NCBI RefSeq assembly: GCF_037963145.1
Contig: NZ_CP150144.1
Coordinates: forward strand, 4,154,001-4,218,000
Reading direction: 5' to 3'
From: Oceanobacillus sp. FSL K6-2867
GTDB taxonomy: Bacteria > Bacillota > Bacilli > Bacillales > Amphibacillaceae
Length of the DNA: 64,000 bases
Shown: positions 1 to 7,887 of the stretch, piece after piece
How the letters are laid out: each line of letters opens with the position of its first letter
Numbering within the stretch: the stretch's first letter is position 1
The notes under the pieces: model-generated
Database searches by the model: none
Seen by the model: the letters and a program-made list of their open reading frames with translations, nothing else
What the model was told of the DNA's origin: nothing
Translations under genes and position numbers: made by a program

Positions 1-173
1 TAATACTTCATATATTCAGATTATTATGATACAGTAATAGTAATTTACAAGCTGTGTGAGAATTTTTTTTAAAACCTTTTAATAGTCGGCAAGATTTACG
101 AAAAATGGCTTATGACTGGAAATACAAAGAAATTATACCTTTATCGTTATTTTACTTTTAGGAGGGGCATACG

Positions 174-1586
174 TTGAGGAATTCGAATGAAGTTATAAAA
201 GATTTATTGGATCAAAGATCAGACTATCTATTTGGGGGCTTAGAATTTTCCTCAGATGGTGTATTTATAGCTGATATAGATGGAAATACGCTCTATATAA
301 ATCCAGCTTATGAGGAAATATCTGGTCTTAAGCGATTAGAAATTCTTGGAAAGAATTTAAAAACACTTTTACAGGAAAATGCTTTTAATGAATCGGCATC
401 TTTAAAAGTGTTAGAAACAAAGCAGTCCATATCCCTAATCCATAGATACATATCTGGTAGAACCGCACTTACAACAGCCGCTCCAATATATAATTCAGAA
501 AAAGAAATGATAGGAGTGATATGTAATACGAGAAATATTGAGGATTTAATAAATCTAAAAAAGGAACTGGAAAAAGTTAACTTGATTAAGCAAAGATACT
601 CTCAAGAATTGGAGCTATTGAGAAAGGTACATTTCTCTGCCAAAGGACTTATCTATAAAAGTGAAACTATGAACGAGACCTTAAAGCTAGCTTCTACTGC
701 AGCTAAATTTGACAGTACGATACTTATCACTGGGGAATCTGGAACTGGAAAAGAGGTTCTGGCTAATTTCATTTATCAGAATAGCAATAGGAAGGACAAG
801 CCTTTTATACGAGTAAACTGTGCAGCCATACCTAAAGATTTATTTGAATCAGAGCTCTTCGGCTATATGCCAGGATCCTTTACTGGTGCATCGAATTCAG
901 GTAAAGCCGGGATGTTTGAGCTGGCCAATACCGGGACTATACTCTTGGATGAGATTGGAGAACTTACGATGCCTGTTCAATCTAAGCTATTAAGGGTTAT
1001 TCAGGAGCAGGAGGTGTATCGAGTTGGTGGCACTAAGCCTATTAAGTTAGATGTAAGAATTATAGCTTCAACCAATAGGAACCTATTGGAAGAGATTGAA
1101 AATGGCGATTTTAGAGAAGATCTATATTTTAGATTGAATGTGTTCCCAATCACCATACCTCCACTTAGAAAGAGATTAGAGGATATAACAGAAATGATAA
1201 ATTACTTTATAAAAAATCTAAACGGTAAATATAATAAAAATGTCATCATGTCAAAAAAAGCAGAAGATGCACTTGTTAAATATTCCTGGCCAGGAAATGT
1301 AAGAGAACTTCAAAATATAGTGGAATATATGTTTATTATGAATGACAGAGAAGAAATAGGTTTTGAACAGCTACCAGATAAAATACTTAATGAACACGTA
1401 CTTATGGATGACTTTTTACATTCTGAAGAAAAAGGAAAATTAGAATACCTTATGGAAGTTTACGAAAAAAGTATTTTGGAATCTGCTTTAAACAAGCACA
1501 ATTCTTTAAGACAGACTGCAAAGACGCTAGGAATAAATCCATCTACACTTTCTAGAAAGGTAAAAAAATATAATATTGAGATTTAA
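174..1586 (+). CDS. Sigma-54-dependent transcriptional activator with PAS sensor domain
   Basis: This 470-residue bacterial enhancer-binding protein should activate a sigma-54 promoter in response to a ligand or signal sensed by its N-terminal PAS domain (about residues 20-130). The AAA+ core follows, with Walker A GESGTGKE (187-194), the sigma-54 contact loop written GSFTGA (234-239) rather than the usual GAFTGA, and Walker B ILLDE (256-260). A Fis-type helix-turn-helix ends the protein (about 440-470). The start is TTG, 6 bases after the ribosome site GGAGGGGC. Its likely target is the promoter at 1750-1766, directly downstream and ahead of the amidase. By hand count 19 of 22 arginines use AGA or AGG, unlike the hydantoinase genes after it, which suggests a separate origin. 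The inducer is unknown. Confidence 0.93.
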   Translation: MRNSNEVIKDLLDQRSDYLFGGLEFSSDGVFIADIDGNTLYINPAYEEISGLKRLEILGKNLKTLLQENAFNESASLKVLETKQSISLIHRYISGRTALTTAAPIYNSEKEMIGVICNTRNIEDLINLKKELEKVNLIKQRYSQELELLRKVHFSAKGLIYKSETMNETLKLASTAAKFDSTILITGESGTGKEVLANFIYQNSNRKDKPFIRVNCAAIPKDLFESELFGYMPGSFTGASNSGKAGMFELANTGTILLDEIGELTMPVQSKLLRVIQEQEVYRVGGTKPIKLDVRIIASTNRNLLEEIENGDFREDLYFRLNVFPITIPPLRKRLEDITEMINYFIKNLNGKYNKNVIMSKKAEDALVKYSWPGNVRELQNIVEYMFIMNDREEIGFEQLPDKILNEHVLMDDFLHSEEKGKLEYLMEVYEKSILESALNKHNSLRQTAKTLGINPSTLSRKVKKYNIEI

Positions 1587-1597
1587 AACATAATATG

Positions 1598-1611
1598 TTG
1601 CAATATTGCAA
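1598..1611. promoter_or_regulatory. Upstream activating site 1 for the sigma-54 activator
   Basis: TTGCAATATTGCAA is a perfect 14-base palindrome just after the activator gene, centred about 172 bases before the inferred transcription start. Its core TTGCAA recurs in the second site at 1678-1701, and both sites recur in the decayed copy near 6.8 kb. Binding by the adjacent Fis-type regulator is inference. Confidence 0.7.
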
Positions 1612-1677
1612 AACAAAAAATAATGTTGCTTAAATGAAAGCGTTATTGTACTTGCTATTACCAATTTCTGAGTGCCC

Positions 1678-1701
1678 CACTGTTGCAATTTTGCAACAGT
1701 G
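1678..1701. promoter_or_regulatory. Upstream activating site 2 for the sigma-54 activator
   Basis: This is an inverted repeat with 11-base perfect arms, CACTGTTGCAA and TTGCAACAGTG, separated by TT. It shares the TTGCAA half-site with site 1 and is centred about 87 bases before the inferred start, a usual distance for a sigma-54 enhancer. The centres of the two sites are 85 bases apart, about eight helical turns, so both could face the same side of the DNA. Confidence 0.72.
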
Positions 1702-1749
1702 AAATATAATTTAAATTTTCATAATCCTATCATATTGCCATTTTAAAAG

Positions 1750-1766
1750 TTGGCACGATAATTGCA
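1750..1766 (+). promoter_or_regulatory. Sigma-54 (-24/-12) promoter of the amidase operon
   Basis: The sequence reads TTGGCACG, four bases, then TTGCA, which is the sigma-54 consensus with GG and GC correctly spaced. It lies 50 bases before the amidase start codon and downstream of two palindromic activator sites. The gene upstream encodes a sigma-54 activator, so the assignment is strong. Confidence 0.9.
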
Positions 1767-1816
1767 GTAAAAAAGCAGAACCAAAAACTTTTTAAATATG
1801 AAGGAGGATTTACAAG

Positions 1817-2560
1817 ATGAGTGAAAACTTCAAAGACAATCAGGGCAATTATGCGTTTGATCAGGATTTATTAGAGAAGGCATTTGCAGAGGCGAGGAAA
1901 ATTTATAAGGAAAGGGGATTTCAGAGAAGAATGGGTTTTGGTAAAGCTCCAGCTATAACGACGGTAGATATGGCAAAAGCTTGGATGAGTGATGGACACC
2001 CATTTACTTGTAATAACAATGATGAAATATGTGCTAATACCTTAAAAGTTTTAGAAGCAGCAAGGGAATCAGGTGTTCCCATATTTCATACGACTACAGG
2101 TTTTGTAGGAAAGGAGCAATGGGACTTGCCAAGATGGGATGAGAAGATTCCATTGCACACATTGGATATAGACTCTGAGTGGATGGATATAGATCCAAAG
2201 CTTAAGCCAAGATCGGAAGAACCTGTTATTCATAAAAAATTTGCGAGTAACTTCTTTGGAACACATTTAGCTCAAACATTAAATAAGCTTGGAGTAGATA
2301 CGCTAATCGTTATGGGAGCTACAGCTTCTGCTTGTGTTCGGCATACCGTTATGGACTCTACTGGATATGGGTTTAAAACAATCGTACCTGAAGGAACAAT
2401 AGGGGATCGAGTACCAGGAGTTGTGGAATGGAATCTATTCGATATGGATGCCAAGTTCGCAGACGTCCTGCCAGTAAATGAAGTAGTAGATTACTTAAAT
2501 GGGATAGATGACAACGTATACAATAGTAACAAATCGCAGCAACTAAAACAGATGACTTAA
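1817..2560 (+). CDS. Isochorismatase-family amidohydrolase, N-carbamoylsarcosine amidase-like
   Basis: This 247-residue cysteine hydrolase has the isochorismatase fold. The expected catalytic triad is visible: Asp51 in TTVDMAKAW, Lys140 in VIHKKF and Cys173 in GATASACVRHTVMD. The last motif closely resembles N-carbamoylsarcosine amidases, which release sarcosine, ammonia and carbon dioxide. The start ATG follows GGAGG by 7 bases. It is the first gene after the -24/-12 promoter and precedes hydantoinase subunits A and B. That trio fits the order N-methylhydantoin to N-carbamoylsarcosine to sarcosine. Other ureido or amide substrates are possible, because this family cannot be assigned by sequence alone. 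Most arginines are AGA/AGG, like the regulator. Confidence 0.85.
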   Translation: MSENFKDNQGNYAFDQDLLEKAFAEARKIYKERGFQRRMGFGKAPAITTVDMAKAWMSDGHPFTCNNNDEICANTLKVLEAARESGVPIFHTTTGFVGKEQWDLPRWDEKIPLHTLDIDSEWMDIDPKLKPRSEEPVIHKKFASNFFGTHLAQTLNKLGVDTLIVMGATASACVRHTVMDSTGYGFKTIVPEGTIGDRVPGVVEWNLFDMDAKFADVLPVNEVVDYLNGIDDNVYNSNKSQQLKQMT

Positions 2561-2565
2561 ATAAG

Positions 2566-2589
2566 GGATACCTAATTTTAAAGGTATCC
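2566..2589 (+). terminator. Hairpin between amidase and hydantoinase genes
   Basis: Arms GGATACCT and AGGTATCC are separated by 8 bases and begin 5 bases after the amidase stop. No run of T follows, so it may be a partial terminator or an RNA processing/stability hairpin that lets some transcription reach hyuA. A close relative of the hairpin follows the decayed amidase copy at 7054-7080. Confidence 0.45.
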
Positions 2590-2628
2590 TGATGAAATAA
2601 TCTTTTTAATTAAGAAAGGGGAATGTCT

Positions 2629-4773
2629 ATGGTTCGTATTGGAGTCGATGTTGGTGGTACATTTACAGATTTAATATTGGTAGATGATGCTGCTAATAAA
2701 GTTAACGTACACAAGGTACCGAGCACAACCTATGATCAATCTGTTGGTGTTATTAGAGGAATTAAAGAACTATGCGAAATGAGTAATGTCGATGTTCATA
2801 ATGTTGAGTACATTTTACACGGAACAACAGTTGCAACCAATATTACGATTGAGGGGAATGGTGCAAAGGTTGGGATGCTGACAACAAGAAACTATCGGGA
2901 TATCCTTCATATCGCTCGTCATAAAAAAGTCGAAAATTTTTCCATCCAACAGAGCTTGCCGTGGCAAGATAATCCACTGGTCAAACGTAGGCACCGTCTT
3001 CCAATTACAGAAAAACTCCAAGCACCTGATGGTCGGGTCCGCACTCCGATGAATGAGGAGGAAGTTCGTGATGCAGTCTTAAAGTTAAAAGATGAAAATG
3101 TTGACGTTATTATTGTTGCATTTCTCTTTTCGTTTCTAAACGATGTTCATGAGAAAAGGGCAAAAGAAATTGTAAAAGAATTTTGGCCAGAAATCCAGTG
3201 TTTCACATCCAGTGAGGTTGCCCCCAGAATTCGTGAATATGAACGTTTTAGTACAACAGCAATGAATGCTTTTGTAGCACCTAAAGTCAACCAGTACCTT
3301 GATAATCTGGTGTCATCGCTTGAAGAAGCAGGTGTCAAGGGCAAGCTCCATGTTATGCAGTCTTCCGGTGGAATGGCATCTGTCCAAAGTGCTACGACTA
3401 GACCCATGAATTTATTGAAATCTGGACCAGCTGGAGGCGTACTTGCAGCAGCATGGTGGGGGCTATTAGATGGGATCAAAGATGTGATTAGTGTGGATAT
3501 CGGTGGAACCTCTGCTGATATTTCTATCATCCCTAAAAACACTCCACGAGTAGTAAATCCGAGGGATTGTGAGGTAAATACTTATCCGGTTGTTACTCCT
3601 ATGCTAGAAGTAGATACGATTGGCGCAGGTGGTGGTTCAATTGCCTACGTTGATGCAGGTGGCGCATTTCGGGTAGGACCGAAAAGTGCTGGTTCCACAC
3701 CAGGACCTGCATGCTATGGACAAGGTGGGGAAAATCCATGTGTTACCGACGCAAATGTAGTTTTGGGCAGACTGGATCCAGAACAATTTTTAGGTGGAGA
3801 CATCTCACTACATCCGAAAAAAAGCTATGAGGCTATTAAAAAGAATATCGCTGACAAATTAGACATGACAGTGGAGGAAGCAGCCTTAGGGATTTTAGAA
3901 ATCATCAATAATAATATGGCTCTTTCTATTCGAGAAAATTCTGTCCGTAAAGGGATTGATCCAAGGGATTTTGCTTTATTAGCTGCAGGTGGTGCTGGGC
4001 CGCTTCATTCCATTGATTTAGCGAAAACAGTTGAATCAAAGCTTGTTATTGTTCCAAATTACCCTGGAATCACTGCATCTGCAGGTTTACTAGTTAGTGA
4101 TCTGAAATATCATTTTAATGCTTCTTATATCCAAATTTTGAAAACGATTACAGATAGTCTTGCTTTTGATTTATTTCAACAGCTCAAAGTGCTGGAGGAG
4201 CAAGCAGCATCTCAATTAATTAATGATGGTATTAGTAAACGTGATATTGAATTTGAACGAATTGCTGAGTGTCGCTATATTGGCCAGGGATTCGAATTAC
4301 GGGTACCAGTTCCAGAAGGAAAATTAACGAAACAAAGCGTTCATGAAATTGTATCAAATTTTCATTCCATCCATCAACAAGAATATGGTCACCATTTTCC
4401 AGAAAATACGGTAGAATTAATTTCCTTGGATGTTGTTGCAACTGGGAAAACACCAAACCTGGAATTACCAGAATTAGAACGAAAGAATCGCATCAATCCA
4501 AAAGAAGCGCTTATGTATGAACGGAATACCTATTTTGAGATGGATGGAGAAATTAAAGGACTGACAACACCACGTTACCAGCGGGAAGAATTATTGGCTA
4601 ACGATCGGATTACAGGACCTGCTTCGATTATACAACGTGATTCGACAACTCTTGTTCCGCCAGATTGGCAGATTGTGGTTTCCCCATATGGAACGTTATT
4701 AGCTACACCAATGGAGAGTATGTCAAATAATAAAGATATTCAATTTTCGAAGGTGGTGATGGGTGATGAGTAA
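2629..4773 (+). CDS. hyuA: Hydantoinase/oxoprolinase subunit A (ATP-binding subunit)
   Basis: This 714-residue protein is the HyuA-type subunit of ATP-dependent cyclic amide hydrolases (N-methylhydantoinase, 5-oxoprolinase, caprolactamase group). The N-terminus carries the actin-like phosphate motif GVDVGGTFTD (5-14), and a second motif, SVDIGGTSADI, lies near residues 285-298. GAGGGSIAYVD and TPGPACYGQGG match the hydantoinase A core. I chose ATG 2629 over the in-frame ATG at 2623 because AAAGGGG (2615-2621) is 7 bases from the later codon and only 1 from the earlier. The gene overlaps hyuB by 8 bases, implying coupled translation. It should pair with the next gene to open a hydantoin- or lactam-type ring using ATP. 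Confidence 0.9.
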   Translation: MVRIGVDVGGTFTDLILVDDAANKVNVHKVPSTTYDQSVGVIRGIKELCEMSNVDVHNVEYILHGTTVATNITIEGNGAKVGMLTTRNYRDILHIARHKKVENFSIQQSLPWQDNPLVKRRHRLPITEKLQAPDGRVRTPMNEEEVRDAVLKLKDENVDVIIVAFLFSFLNDVHEKRAKEIVKEFWPEIQCFTSSEVAPRIREYERFSTTAMNAFVAPKVNQYLDNLVSSLEEAGVKGKLHVMQSSGGMASVQSATTRPMNLLKSGPAGGVLAAAWWGLLDGIKDVISVDIGGTSADISIIPKNTPRVVNPRDCEVNTYPVVTPMLEVDTIGAGGGSIAYVDAGGAFRVGPKSAGSTPGPACYGQGGENPCVTDANVVLGRLDPEQFLGGDISLHPKKSYEAIKKNIADKLDMTVEEAALGILEIINNNMALSIRENSVRKGIDPRDFALLAAGGAGPLHSIDLAKTVESKLVIVPNYPGITASAGLLVSDLKYHFNASYIQILKTITDSLAFDLFQQLKVLEEQAASQLINDGISKRDIEFERIAECRYIGQGFELRVPVPEGKLTKQSVHEIVSNFHSIHQQEYGHHFPENTVELISLDVVATGKTPNLELPELERKNRINPKEALMYERNTYFEMDGEIKGLTTPRYQREELLANDRITGPASIIQRDSTTLVPPDWQIVVSPYGTLLATPMESMSNNKDIQFSKVVMGDE

Positions 4774-6535
4774 AAAAATTGATCCAGTAACCGTGCAAGT
4801 AATTGGAGGGGCATTGGATACAATTGCCAAAGAAATGTCTCATGTTATGCAGCGGATGGCATACTCTTCGCTTATTCGGGAGTCGGAGGATTTAGGTGCC
4901 GGGATATTTACACGTTTTGGTGAAACGCTTGCTGAATCTGATTCAACTCCGATGCAATTAGGTTGTCTACCAGGTTATATTAAAGGTTTTCAAGAAATAC
5001 TAGGGGACAATCAGCATCCAGAAGATATTATTTGGAATAACGATCCATATGCTGGGGCATCTCATTCGCCCGATGTATCGCTTACACAGCCAATATTCTA
5101 TGAAGGTGAGTTAATAGGCTACGCAGGAACTACTGCTCATCACCTTGACATTGGAGGAGCGCAGCCAGGCCTAATTGTTGATGCACCTGATGTTTACGCG
5201 GAGGGATTAGTATTAAACGGTGTTAAGCTATATGACAAAGGTAAGCCGAATGAAACGCTGTTTGAAGTAGTCCGGCAAAAAGTACGAACATCGTCACAGG
5301 TAATCGGTGACTTGGAGGCTCAAGTTGCAGCATGCAGATTGGGGGCAAAAAGATATATTGAACTCCTAGATAAATATGGAAAAGATACTGTACTAGCTGC
5401 GGGTGAGGAGTTGATGAATTACTCCGAAAGAATGATGCGTAAAGAAATTGCCAAAATACCTGATGGAGAATATGAAGCTGAATCATGGCTTGATGATGAT
5501 GGTATCAACTTAAATGGAAAATTAAGAGTGCATGTAAAAGTTATTAAAAAGGGAGATGAGCTAGAGGTAGATGTCTCCAAATCAGCTGACCAAGTTGCTT
5601 CTGCTTTTAATGCAGCCTATTCCGGTGCATTATGTGTAAGTGTGTACAGTGTGCTACGGTCGATATTCCTTGATACCTACACCCATGAGGAATTTATACC
5701 AGCCAATCATGGCGTATTTCGTCCGATCAAAGTTACAGCAAGGAAGGGAAGTATCTTTAATCCAATTAGACCTGCTGCCACCTTTAGCAGAGCGAACCAA
5801 GTAAATACTGCAGCCGACCTAATTATTAAAGCTTTAACCCAGGTAATACCGGAAAAAACCTGCGCCGGTGGATCTGCCAATATTCAGTTTGCATCTTATT
5901 CTGGTTTGGACAAGGATCATAATTACTGGGTGTACATTGAGGTTAATGAAGGATCTTATGGTGGACGTCCGGAAAAAGACGGAATGGATGCGATGGACTA
6001 TGCTTCCTGGAACACTAGAAACAATCCAATTGAAGATCTTGATATGCATACACCAATGATTTGTGAGCAATATGAATTGAGGGAAGATACCGGAGGTGCC
6101 GGTAAAACTCGTGGTGGACTGGGGATTATCCGCTGGAACAGATTCCTAACCGATGGATTCATGTCAATGGAGGGGGATAAGCATACTGTAAAACCATGGG
6201 GCTATAACGGTGGTTTGCCAGGTACAGAAGCTTCATTAATTAAAAACCCAGATACCAATCCGGAGGAGCTTCCTTCTAAATTAAATGGAAAACGTTTTAA
6301 CGCAGGTGAATCGGTAAAAATTATGGTCCCATCATCTGGTGGGTATGGAGATCCATTGGAACGGAGTGCGAAACAAGTGTATGAAGATGTCCTAGATGAA
6401 ATTGTATCCGTTGAGACGGCATTACATGATTATGGAGTAGTAATTGAAGCAGGAGAGTTGAATATGGAATTAACTGAAAAGAGCAGGGCTAATATGCGCC
6501 GGCGAAGAGGGCAACTACCACTATTTACATCATAG
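4766..6535 (+). CDS. hyuB: Hydantoinase/oxoprolinase subunit B
   Basis: This 589-residue protein is the HyuB-type partner subunit. Family features seen include SESEDLGAGIFTRFGE-like text near residue 35, NDPYAGASHSPDV, TTAHHLDIGG, and a glycine-rich C-terminal region with GGAGKTRGGLG and SSGGYGDPLERS. The start is ATG 4766, 8 bases after AAGGTGGT; the GTG three bases earlier is less well placed. Overlap with hyuA supports a heteromeric enzyme. With the amidase upstream, the best guess is hydrolysis of N-methylhydantoin, but oxoprolinase or other lactamase activity is not excluded. A strong terminator follows at 6707. Confidence 0.9.
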   Translation: MSKKIDPVTVQVIGGALDTIAKEMSHVMQRMAYSSLIRESEDLGAGIFTRFGETLAESDSTPMQLGCLPGYIKGFQEILGDNQHPEDIIWNNDPYAGASHSPDVSLTQPIFYEGELIGYAGTTAHHLDIGGAQPGLIVDAPDVYAEGLVLNGVKLYDKGKPNETLFEVVRQKVRTSSQVIGDLEAQVAACRLGAKRYIELLDKYGKDTVLAAGEELMNYSERMMRKEIAKIPDGEYEAESWLDDDGINLNGKLRVHVKVIKKGDELEVDVSKSADQVASAFNAAYSGALCVSVYSVLRSIFLDTYTHEEFIPANHGVFRPIKVTARKGSIFNPIRPAATFSRANQVNTAADLIIKALTQVIPEKTCAGGSANIQFASYSGLDKDHNYWVYIEVNEGSYGGRPEKDGMDAMDYASWNTRNNPIEDLDMHTPMICEQYELREDTGGAGKTRGGLGIIRWNRFLTDGFMSMEGDKHTVKPWGYNGGLPGTEASLIKNPDTNPEELPSKLNGKRFNAGESVKIMVPSSGGYGDPLERSAKQVYEDVLDEIVSVETALHDYGVVIEAGELNMELTEKSRANMRRRRGQLPLFTS

Positions 6536-6706
6536 AAAAAAATTAATAGACTTGCCATTTGAATGATCATATAATTGTACTAAAAAATTATGAAAACAAG
6601 AGACTTATGCTAAAAGATTGTAAGTTAAAACGCCGCTAAATAATATGGTTAAAAAGTTTTACATTGAAGCTTAATAAACGTTACCAAGATTAGACGATAA
6701 ATTAGA
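6536..6706. other. Non-coding spacer after hyuB
   Basis: AT-rich sequence with no open frame, promoter or repeat that I can support. It separates hyuB from its terminator. Confidence 0.6.
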
Positions 6707-6735
6707 CTGTCGAGACCCCTCGACAGTTATTTCTA
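6707..6735 (+). terminator. Terminator of the amidase-hyuAB operon
   Basis: Perfect 8-base arms CTGTCGAG and CTCGACAG enclose the loop ACCC, followed by the T-rich tail TTATTTCTATTT. Confidence 0.8.
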
Positions 6736-6740
6736 TTTGG

Positions 6741-6805
6741 GCGAAGACTATAAATCATTTTACAATTTCTAAAGCGCTAAAAAATATGATATTGAGATTA
6801 AATAA
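6741..6805 (+). pseudogene. Remnant of a second sigma-54 activator gene (C-terminal helix)
   Basis: The frame reads AKT-INHFTISKALK, aligning with AKTLGINPSTLSRKVK at the end of the intact activator but lacking two codons. The following A-run is one base shorter than in the intact gene, shifting frame, after which YDIEI matches YNIEI before a stop. Only the DNA-recognition end survives. The decayed promoter region follows it in the same order as in the intact locus. Confidence 0.75.
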
Positions 6806-6814
6806 ACAAAAATG

Positions 6815-6828
6815 TTGCAATATTGCGA
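6815..6828. promoter_or_regulatory. Decayed copy of activating site 1
   Basis: TTGCAATATTGCGA differs from the intact palindrome at 1598-1611 by one base. It lies at the matching place after the regulator remnant. Confidence 0.65.
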
Positions 6829-6893
6829 TTTAACCTAGTTGTGTTGTAAACGGAAGCATTGTCAATATGCAATGGAATAACTGTTAACCTTCG

Positions 6894-6911
6894 TGTTGCA
6901 TTTAAGCAACA
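6894..6911. promoter_or_regulatory. Decayed copy of activating site 2
   Basis: Arms TGTTGC and GCAACA are separated by ATTTAA. Its centre is about 58 bases from the -24 element, against about 60 in the intact locus. Confidence 0.6.
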
Positions 6912-6960
6912 ATTAATTAAAAATTTAAAAGCATTTCCCTTTAATAGAGCTTTTTAAAGG

Positions 6961-6976
6961 TTGGCATGATAGTTGA
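6961..6976 (+). promoter_or_regulatory. Decayed sigma-54 promoter (-12 element lost)
   Basis: TTGGCATG, four bases and TTGA correspond to the intact TTGGCACG and TTGC. The invariant GC of the -12 element has become GA, right where the amidase tail is joined on, so this promoter should be dead. Confidence 0.7.
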
Positions 6977-7046
6977 GTACTTAATAGATATAGATAGCAG
7001 AGTTTACAACAATAACAATTTACAACAGTTAAAACAATTGACATAA
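6972..7046 (+). pseudogene. Remnant of a second amidase gene (last 24 codons)
   Basis: In frame this reads VEYLIDIDSR then VYNNNNLQQLKQLT and a stop. The intact amidase ends VDYLNGIDDN, VYNSNKSQQLKQMT, stop, with no gaps and about 15 of 24 residues identical. About 220 codons are missing between the promoter and this tail. It is a deletion product of a paralogous amidase gene. Confidence 0.8.
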
Positions 7047-7053
7047 AATAAAT

Positions 7054-7086
7054 AGGGGTACCTAGTTTAGTGGTATCCCTATTTTA
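7054..7086 (+). terminator. Hairpin after the amidase remnant
   Basis: Arms AGGGGTACC and GGTATCCCT form a 9-base stem with one G-T pair, followed by ATTTT. It corresponds to the hairpin after the intact amidase (2566-2589). Confidence 0.6.
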
Positions 7087-7168
7087 ATTACCTTATATTT
7101 AAAGTAGATTATTTATTCTTGATTTGTATTGTCCCTATGTTGTGTTATACATAGCAAGTTAGTTTCAT

Positions 7169-7188
7169 TTTAGAAAACACTTTCTAAA
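7169..7188. promoter_or_regulatory. Inverted repeat upstream of the TetR gene
   Basis: Arms TTTAGAAA and TTTCTAAA around ACAC form a perfect inverted repeat 37 bases before the TetR ribosome site. It may be a control site for this gene; its sequence is unlike the operator at 7888-7905. Confidence 0.4.
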
Positions 7189-7239
7189 TTCAGATTCGTA
7201 TGATAAAGTAAAAATAAATTCAATAAGGAGGGCTTATAA

Positions 7240-7884
7240 ACGGAATTACGAAAGAAAATTATCCAGTCGTCTTTAATGTTATTTGAACAATACGGCTTTC
7301 ATGGGGTTAGTGTAAATCAGATTGTTGAAGATGTTGGTACGTCAAAAGGTGGATTTTATCATCATTTCACTTCTAAAGATGAATTATTATTTGAAATTCA
7401 CGACACATTTATAACCCATGTATTAGAAAAAGGAATTATTGCGTATGAAACACATCATTCCCCAACAAAAAAATTAAAAGCAATTATCAAGGAATTTGTA
7501 AACGTTTTCGATTTGTATAAGGCTCATATTTCTGTTTTTTATCAAGAGAGTACGTATTTGAAGCCGAAGTACCAAAAGTCAGTGAAAAGTAAAAGGGATC
7601 AATTCAAACAAATTGTTATGCGAACAATTAAAGAGGGAAAAAAGGCTGGTGAGTTTCGAGCAGAATTATCAGCGGAGATCACCACAATGGCAATCTTAGG
7701 TATGGTTAATTGGATTTATAAGTGGTACCGGCAATCAGGTACAAACACAATTGATGAAATTGGGGACATCTTTGTAGATTTAATTTTGCATGCGGTCCTT
7801 CAAGGAGAAATGATTTCAAATGATAGGTTAGAAGAAACATGGATAGACTTACCTTTCTTTGAAAAGGGAATTCATAAAGACTAA
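7240..7884 (+). CDS. TetR-family repressor of the acyl-CoA operon, apparent ACG start
   Basis: This TetR regulator has a typical N-terminal helix-turn-helix, with GVSVNQIVEDVGTSKGGFYHHF visible as two stretches, and a helical ligand domain. The first ATG (7276) would cut off helix 1 and has no ribosome site. In the same frame ACG 7240 lies 7 bases after a strong AAGGAGGG (7225-7232) and adds TELRKKIIQSSL, the expected helix 1, giving 214 residues. An in-frame stop at 7237 excludes any earlier start. So initiation is probably at ACG, an inefficient codon, or the ATG has mutated. It likely represses the following acyl-CoA genes, with an acyl-CoA as inducer, as in FadR/LiuR-type control. Confidence 0.82.
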   Translation, partial: TELRKKIIQSSLMLFEQYGFHGVSVNQIVEDVGTSKGGFYHHFTSKDELLFEIHDTFITHVLEKGIIAYETHHSPTKKLKAIIKEFVNVFDLYKAHISVFYQESTYLKPKYQKSVKSKRDQFKQIVMRTIKEGKKAGEFRAELSAEITTMAILGMVNWIYKWYRQSGTNTIDEIGDIFVDLILHAVLQGEMISNDRLEETWIDLPFFEKGIHKD

Positions 7885-7887
7885 AAC

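Noticed and set aside
2272..2454. Minus-strand open frames inside the amidase, hydantoinase and other genes
   Set aside because: They are antisense shadows of well-supported genes, without ribosome sites or recognisable domains.
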